DNA of 64,000 bases from Lentzea tibetensis (GTDB lineage: Bacteria > Actinomycetota > Actinomycetes > Mycobacteriales > Pseudonocardiaceae). Where the stretch lies: NCBI RefSeq assembly GCF_007845675.1, contig NZ_VOBR01000015.1:124001-188000 (forward strand), read 5' to 3'. Made by a program: the position numbers and the translations under genes. This document shows positions 60,249-64,000 of this stretch, piece by piece. The notes under the pieces were generated by a model, which saw nothing but the letters and a program-made list of their open reading frames with translations, was not told the origin of the DNA and did not search any database. The first letter of the stretch is position 1. Every line of letters starts with the position of its first letter.

Positions 60249-61517
60249 CTACATTATGTCAAGTAGCAGGTTGGTGGCCCTGCCGACGCCCCCTGCCTCG
60301 ACCATCGCACGCGACAGCTCGTGCGCTCGTCGTTGACGGTGCGGTTCGCTCAGCACTTGCTCCACCGCACGCCGCACCGCACGGGCGGTCGGCTTGCCGG
60401 TGCGCAGGTTCACGCCGACTCCCGACCGCGCCACGCGCCGCGCTACTTCCGGCTTGTCCAGCGTTCCGGCCGCGACGACCAGTGGCACCGCCGCCTGGAC
60501 GGCGGCCAGCACGCCGCCCCATCCGCCGTTGGTGACCATCACGTCGACCATCGGCAGCAGTTGGTCGTGCGGTACGAACGGTGCCGCGCGCACGTTGTCC
60601 GGCAGTGGTCCGAGCACGGTGGTCGGTGCGCCGCCTGTGGTGCACACGACGAGCGCCTCGTGGCCGGCGAGTGCGGCGATGGCCGGTTTGAGCAGGTCGT
60701 CCGCGCTGACGTCGAGGGTTCCCTGGGTCACGTGCACGATCGGCCTGTCCGCGTTGCGCGCGGCGACCAGGTCGGGCCACCACGCCGGGAGTCGCCCGGC
60801 GCGGGTGGGTGGTGCCAGTCGTCCGACGAAGTGGACGTGTGCCGGCAGGTCGCTGCGTTCGTACTCGAGGCCGGGTACTCCCTGTGCGACGACCAGGTGT
60901 GGTGAGTACAGGCTCTCCAGGCCGCCACCGACGGAGCCAGGGCCCAGTCCCGCGGCGGCGCGCATGGCGTTGAACATCGGGTCGGCCAGTCTGGGCAGGA
61001 GTGCCCTGGTGGCGCCGCGGAGCGCTGCGTCGCGCAGTTTCCCGACGCGAGTTGTTCCCGGTGACACGGGTATCGCGGCTGGTGGCAGGTCGCGGCTGGT
61101 GAAGGACAGCGGGGTGACCGCGATCGTGGCCCACGGCGTGCCGAGCACTTCGGCGGCGAGTGCCCCGCCGAAGGCCAGGTGGTCGGCGATGATCAGGTCG
61201 AAGGGCTCGCGTCGTGCGGCGGTGATGATGTCCGCGGCCTGGCCGGCGCCGGTGCCGACGAGCACGTCTTCGACGTTGGCCTTGGCGCTGCGGAAGCCGG
61301 TGCCGCCGTCGACTCGCGGGAAGGTGGCGGCCAGGTCGCTGTCGTCGAAGTCGGTCGCGCGGGTCCAGGGCAGCCAGGTCGCGTCGAAGCGTTGGTGGTA
61401 TTTCTCCCCTGTGTGCACGACGAGGTCGTGGCCGCGTCGTGCCAGCTCCCCTGTCACCGCGGTCATCGCTCCGACGTGCCCGGCGAAGGGCAGCGACGTC
61501 AGGAGAATCCTCGCCAT
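60249..61517 (-). CDS. GT1 family glycosyltransferase (macrolide/EryCIII type)
   Basis: A 422-aa GT-B enzyme: N-terminal acceptor domain (LLTSLPFAGHVGAMTAVTGE, LIIADHLAFGGALAAEVLGT) and C-terminal nucleotide-sugar domain with VTQGTLDVSADDLLKPAIAA near residue 260 and the signature APFVPHDQLLPMVDVMVTNGGWGGV near 315. Its GGWGG replaces the HGG glycine-rich loop common in the family. Such enzymes glycosylate macrolides, rifamycins or xenobiotics, often for inactivation. No rifamycin-associated element precedes it; CAGTACTG (61544-61551) lies in the divergent promoter. Confidence 0.85.
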   Translation of the reverse strand: MARILLTSLPFAGHVGAMTAVTGELARRGHDLVVHTGEKYHQRFDATWLPWTRATDFDDSDLAATFPRVDGGTGFRSAKANVEDVLVGTGAGQAADIITAARREPFDLIIADHLAFGGALAAEVLGTPWATIAVTPLSFTSRDLPPAAIPVSPGTTRVGKLRDAALRGATRALLPRLADPMFNAMRAAAGLGPGSVGGGLESLYSPHLVVAQGVPGLEYERSDLPAHVHFVGRLAPPTRAGRLPAWWPDLVAARNADRPIVHVTQGTLDVSADDLLKPAIAALAGHEALVVCTTGGAPTTVLGPLPDNVRAAPFVPHDQLLPMVDVMVTNGGWGGVLAAVQAAVPLVVAAGTLDKPEVARRVARSGVGVNLRTGKPTARAVRRAVEQVLSEPHRQRRAHELSRAMVEAGGVGRATNLLLDIM

Positions 61518-61589
61518 CGAACCCCCAATGCCTACCCTGGTCACAGTACTGATTGGTGCGGTGGCAGGTGAGCGGGCAGACTCCCCCGC

Positions 61590-62387
61590 ATGCGTTTTGC
61601 GATCTACGTGCCGTGTTACGGCGCCTACGGTGACCCCGCGGTGCTGAGCGAGCTGGCCGTGTCGGCGGAGTCGGCGGGCTGGGACGGTTTCTTCATGTGG
61701 GACCACGTCGTCGCGGAGCCGTTGGTGGCTGATCCGTGGGTGACGCTGGGTGCGATCGCGGCGCGGACGTCGTCGATCGTGCTGGGGCCGATGATCACGC
61801 CGGTCCCCCGGCGTCGTCCGTGGAAGCTGGCGCTCGAGGCGAGCACGTTGCAGCGGTTGTCTGGTGGGCGGTTGGTCCTGGGTGTGGGCATGGGTGTCCC
61901 CCGCGACTACGAGAGCTTCGGTGAGCCTTCGTCGGCGAAGGAGCGTGCGGCGCGGTTGACCGAGGGTGTGTCGTTGGTGCGGAAGTTGTTGTCCGGTGAG
62001 GAAGTTCAGCACTCGGGTGACAAGTTCCAGGCGTCCGGTGTGCGGTTCGCGCCGGTGGACGTGCCGATCTGGGCGAGTGGGTTGTGGCCGCGGAAGGTGC
62101 CGTTCCTGAGCGCACGGGACGCGTCGGGGTTGTTCCCGATCATGCAGGACGGCAACGGGGGTTTCGCGGTGCCGACACCGGAGCAGGCGGCGGCGATGAA
62201 GAAGGACTTCGTGGAGTCGGGTGGTCCGGCTGACGGTGATCTGGCGATCTGGGGTGGCGGGGCGCGGCCGTCGGTGGATCTGGTGGCGGAGTACGCGGAC
62301 GCGGGTGCGACGTGGTTGTTGAGTGACGGCTGGAAGATGTCGGTGGACGAGCTGCGTGCGCTTGTGGCGGCTGGTCCCCCGCGTTGA
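61590..62387 (+). CDS. LLM-class F420-dependent oxidoreductase
   Basis: A 265-aa luciferase-like TIM-barrel protein: MRFAIYVPCYGAYGDPAVLS start, WDHVVAEPLVADPWVTLGAI near residue 38, LGPMITPVPRRRPWKLALEA near 65, GGRLVLGVGMGVPRDYESFG near 93. This subgroup uses F420 rather than FMN. Substrate unknown. Divergent from the glycosyltransferase; the next gene starts in its stop codon (TTGA), so they form an operon. Confidence 0.87.
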   Translation: MRFAIYVPCYGAYGDPAVLSELAVSAESAGWDGFFMWDHVVAEPLVADPWVTLGAIAARTSSIVLGPMITPVPRRRPWKLALEASTLQRLSGGRLVLGVGMGVPRDYESFGEPSSAKERAARLTEGVSLVRKLLSGEEVQHSGDKFQASGVRFAPVDVPIWASGLWPRKVPFLSARDASGLFPIMQDGNGGFAVPTPEQAAAMKKDFVESGGPADGDLAIWGGGARPSVDLVAEYADAGATWLLSDGWKMSVDELRALVAAGPPR

Positions 62388-62929
62388 GTTTCGGCGTGGT
62401 CGGTCAGGCCGCGGGGATGTTCGCGATCACCAACGTGGACGACCTGGTGGTGCTGGCGATCTACTTCGCGCGGATGCGGGCGTGGCAGGTCGTGGTGGGC
62501 CAGTACGTGGGGTTCGCCGGGATTCTGGTCGTGTCGGTGCTGGGTGCGCTGGGTGCGAACCTGTTGCCGGATCAGGTGCGGCCGTGGCTGGGGCTGCTGC
62601 CGTTGGCGTTGGGGCTGAAAGCGTTGTGGCAGCTGTGGCGCGGTGGTGACGAGGACGAGCCGTCGGCTCAGCCGGGTGTGCTGGCGGTGGCCGGGGTGAC
62701 GCTGGCGAACGGTGGGGACAACGTCGGCGTGTACGTGCCGGTGTTCGCGACATCGGGCCGGTTGTGGGTGTTCGTCGCGGTGTTCCTGGTGCTGGTGGGT
62801 GTGTGGTGCGTGGCGGGCCGGTTCCTCGCCACGCGGCCGCTGGTGGCTCGGATGCTGGCGAAGTGGGGGCACGTCATCCTTCCGGTGGTGTTCATCGGTA
62901 TCGGCGTGCTGATTCTGTTCGGGGTTTAG
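62384..62929 (+). CDS. CadD family cadmium-resistance-like transporter
   Basis: A 181-aa membrane protein with five to six helices: GMFAITNVDDLVVLAIYFAR near residue 11, containing the paired acids of CadD/LysE-like exporters, and a second GVTLANGGDNVGVYVPVFAT near 104. Family members export cadmium in Gram-positive bacteria; the cargo here is not proven. TTG start in a TTGA overlap with the F420 enzyme, so translationally coupled. Confidence 0.8.
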   Translation: MSFGVVGQAAGMFAITNVDDLVVLAIYFARMRAWQVVVGQYVGFAGILVVSVLGALGANLLPDQVRPWLGLLPLALGLKALWQLWRGGDEDEPSAQPGVLAVAGVTLANGGDNVGVYVPVFATSGRLWVFVAVFLVLVGVWCVAGRFLATRPLVARMLAKWGHVILPVVFIGIGVLILFGV

Positions 62930-62939
62930 CCTGATCTTC

Positions 62940-63626
62940 ATGAGCACTGGGGTGTACGACGAGAAGGGGGCCGCGTACGCGGAGCACGCGGCGCGGAACC
63001 CGTGGAACGACCTGTACGACCGGCCTGCGGTGTTGTCGCTGGCGGGTGATGTGGCCGGGAAGCGGGTGCTGGACGTGGGGTGCGCGGCCGGTCACCTGTC
63101 GGGGCTGCTGGCGGCGCGGGGTGCGTCGGTGGTGGGGATCGACAACAGCGCGGTGCTGGTGGAGATCGCGCGGTCGTTGTGGCCGGCGTCGTTCGTGTGC
63201 GCGGATCTGGCTGAGCCGCTCGAGTTCCCGGACGCGTCGTTCGACGTGGTGACTGCTTCTCTTGTGCTGCACTACTTGCCTGATTGGACCTCTCCCCTGG
63301 CCGAGCTGCGCCGGGTGCTGGTGCCGGGTGGTGTGCTGGTGGTGTCGGTGCATCACCCGTGTGAGGACTGGCGGTGGTTCGACCTGCCGAACTACTTCGC
63401 GACGTCGCTCGTCACGGATCGGTGGACGGTCGCCGGTGAGGAGATGGAGGTGCAGTACTACCACCGGCCGTTGTCCGCGGTGTTCTCGTCGTTGCGGGAG
63501 GCCGGTTTCCGGGTGGACGACGTGGTGGAGCCGATGCCGGTGCCGGAGTGCGCGGAGGTGAACCCGCAGGCGTACGAGTCGCTGACGACGAAGCCGCGGT
63601 TCCTGTACTTCAGGGCGGTGGCGTGA
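62940..63626 (+). CDS. class I SAM-dependent methyltransferase
   Basis: A 228-aa methyltransferase: SAM motif VLDVGCAAGHLSGLLAARGA near residue 43, GIDNSAVLVEIARSL near 66, ADLAEPLEFPDASFDVVTAS near 88 and LVPGGVLVVSVHHPCEDWRW near 126. Type 11 fold with a small-molecule substrate likely. Starts 10 bp after the CadD-like gene, same strand, so probably the third gene of the operon. Its end overlaps the convergent WYL gene by 17 bp. Confidence 0.86.
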   Translation: MSTGVYDEKGAAYAEHAARNPWNDLYDRPAVLSLAGDVAGKRVLDVGCAAGHLSGLLAARGASVVGIDNSAVLVEIARSLWPASFVCADLAEPLEFPDASFDVVTASLVLHYLPDWTSPLAELRRVLVPGGVLVVSVHHPCEDWRWFDLPNYFATSLVTDRWTVAGEEMEVQYYHRPLSAVFSSLREAGFRVDDVVEPMPVPECAEVNPQAYESLTTKPRFLYFRAVA

Positions 63627-64000
63627 CGGCGTGGCCGTAGCGGGTGGCGAGTTTGCGGACGTGCTCGACGAGCTCCGGTGGTTCGGCGACCTCGAAGTCG
63701 GTGTCGAGCAGGCTGAGGTGGACCGCTAGCGACTCGACCGTGTCGGCGCCGGTGACCAGTACGCAGGTGGTGTCGTCGACGGCTTCGACGGTGCCGACCG
63801 CGGGGGTGATGCGCTCCCCCACGTGGTGTGCCGGCGCGTGGACGGTGACGCGGGCGTGGTAGCGCCAGGCGGCTGAGGAGGCGCCGCGGGCGACGAAGGC
63901 GGTGGCGTCGATGTCGCGCGAGGTGAAACGCGGGCCGGTGGGGGTGACCGGGGTGATGCGGTCGACGCGGAAGGAGCGCCAGTCGGCGCGGTCGACGTCC
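63610..64000 (-). CDS. WYL-domain regulator, C-terminal part
   Basis: The last 129 codons of a gene that continues beyond the right edge: DRADWRSFRVDRITPVTPTG, the end of a WYL core, then a WCX domain (RVTVHAPAHHVGERI, LLDTDFEVAEPPELVEHVRK). It parallels the two complete WYL regulators in this window, especially near DxDFEVxxPPELVxxxxxLA. Its helix-turn-helix lies outside the window. Target unknown; the adjacent operon on the other strand converges on it. Confidence 0.85.
   Translation of the reverse strand, partial: DVDRADWRSFRVDRITPVTPTGPRFTSRDIDATAFVARGASSAAWRYHARVTVHAPAHHVGERITPAVGTVEAVDDTTCVLVTGADTVESLAVHLSLLDTDFEVAEPPELVEHVRKLATRYGHAVTPPP

Noticed and set aside
60249-61589. Rifampicin glycosyltransferase (rgt) assignment for the GT1 enzyme
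   Set aside because: The fold fits, but no RAE-like palindrome lies upstream and GT1 specificity cannot be read from sequence.

Overview
This window is high-GC actinobacterial chromosome. GTG/TTG starts are common, stop/start overlaps of the GTGA, ATGA and TTGA type recur, several promoters seem to give leaderless mRNAs, and there are many TetR, WYL, MerR, SARP and STAND regulators. Together with HAF-repeat proteins, F420-type enzymes and a rifamycin monooxygenase this points to a Pseudonocardiales-like soil actinomycete (Lentzea, Saccharothrix or Actinosynnema type); the genus is inference. No rRNA, tRNA, CRISPR array or complete insertion sequence was found. The window is accessory, chromosome-arm-like DNA: small stress, resistance, catabolic and secreted-protein modules, each usually with its own regulator and palindromic operator.

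Layout. 1-8.9 kb: YCII/VOC pair, DUF2087 regulator, DinB-like protein, PIG-L deacetylase, two-gene membrane protein/XRE module plus reductase, a membrane KAP P-loop NTPase, and a FusB/Fbp-type EF-G-binding protein divergent from a TetR over a 21-bp palindrome. 8.9-14 kb: RimK-like ATP-grasp, an 870-aa STAND/TPR protein, two overlapping secreted beta-trefoil lectins and a decayed second copy of the STAND gene. 14-20 kb: rifampicin monooxygenase with a rifamycin-associated-element-like palindrome, divergent secreted D-Ala-D-Ala dipeptidase, broken coaD, and a P450/BAHD-type acyltransferase pair with a frameshift. 19.5-27.3 kb: TetR/parallel beta-helix pair, a KfrA-like coiled-coil protein, two paralogous HAF-repeat secreted proteins around a hydrolase, and a PrmC-like methyltransferase. 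27-40.7 kb: PPOX protein, TetR/hydrolase/FAD monooxygenase module, two WYL regulators, secreted carboxypeptidase-type proteins, an RNA-ligase-like protein with an N-terminal ribbon-helix-helix-like segment, a methyltransferase, a TipAS-type MerR and an epoxide hydrolase.

40.7-52 kb is a peptide-use block: an M20 peptidase and a DppA-like M55 D-aminopeptidase divergent from a complete Dpp/Opp ABC importer, then a hypothetical gene and a convergent SARP-STAND-TPR-GNAT fusion regulator. An 81-bp repeat occurs twice here, once between permease genes and once in frame inside the SARP gene. 52-59.2 kb: SulP transporter, tandem GrpB protein, NHEJ operon (Ku, phosphoesterase-ligase, separate polymerase domain) and a tyrosine recombinase. 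59.2-64 kb: HdeD protein, an unexplained roughly 470-bp noncoding stretch, macrolide-type glycosyltransferase, F420 luciferase-like oxidoreductase, CadD-like transporter, methyltransferase and the end of a third WYL regulator.

Themes: antibiotic self-protection or resistance (rox, FusB/Fbp-like, TipAS-type MerR, flavin monooxygenase, glycosyltransferase), D-amino-acid peptide recycling (secreted VanX-like M15, DppA-like M55, importer) and visible gene decay (STAND remnant, coaD, BAHD frameshift, VOC tail). The most distinctive signals are the in-frame 81-bp repeat, the palindrome shared by rox and the VanX-like gene, and the ribbon-helix-helix/RNA-ligase fusion.
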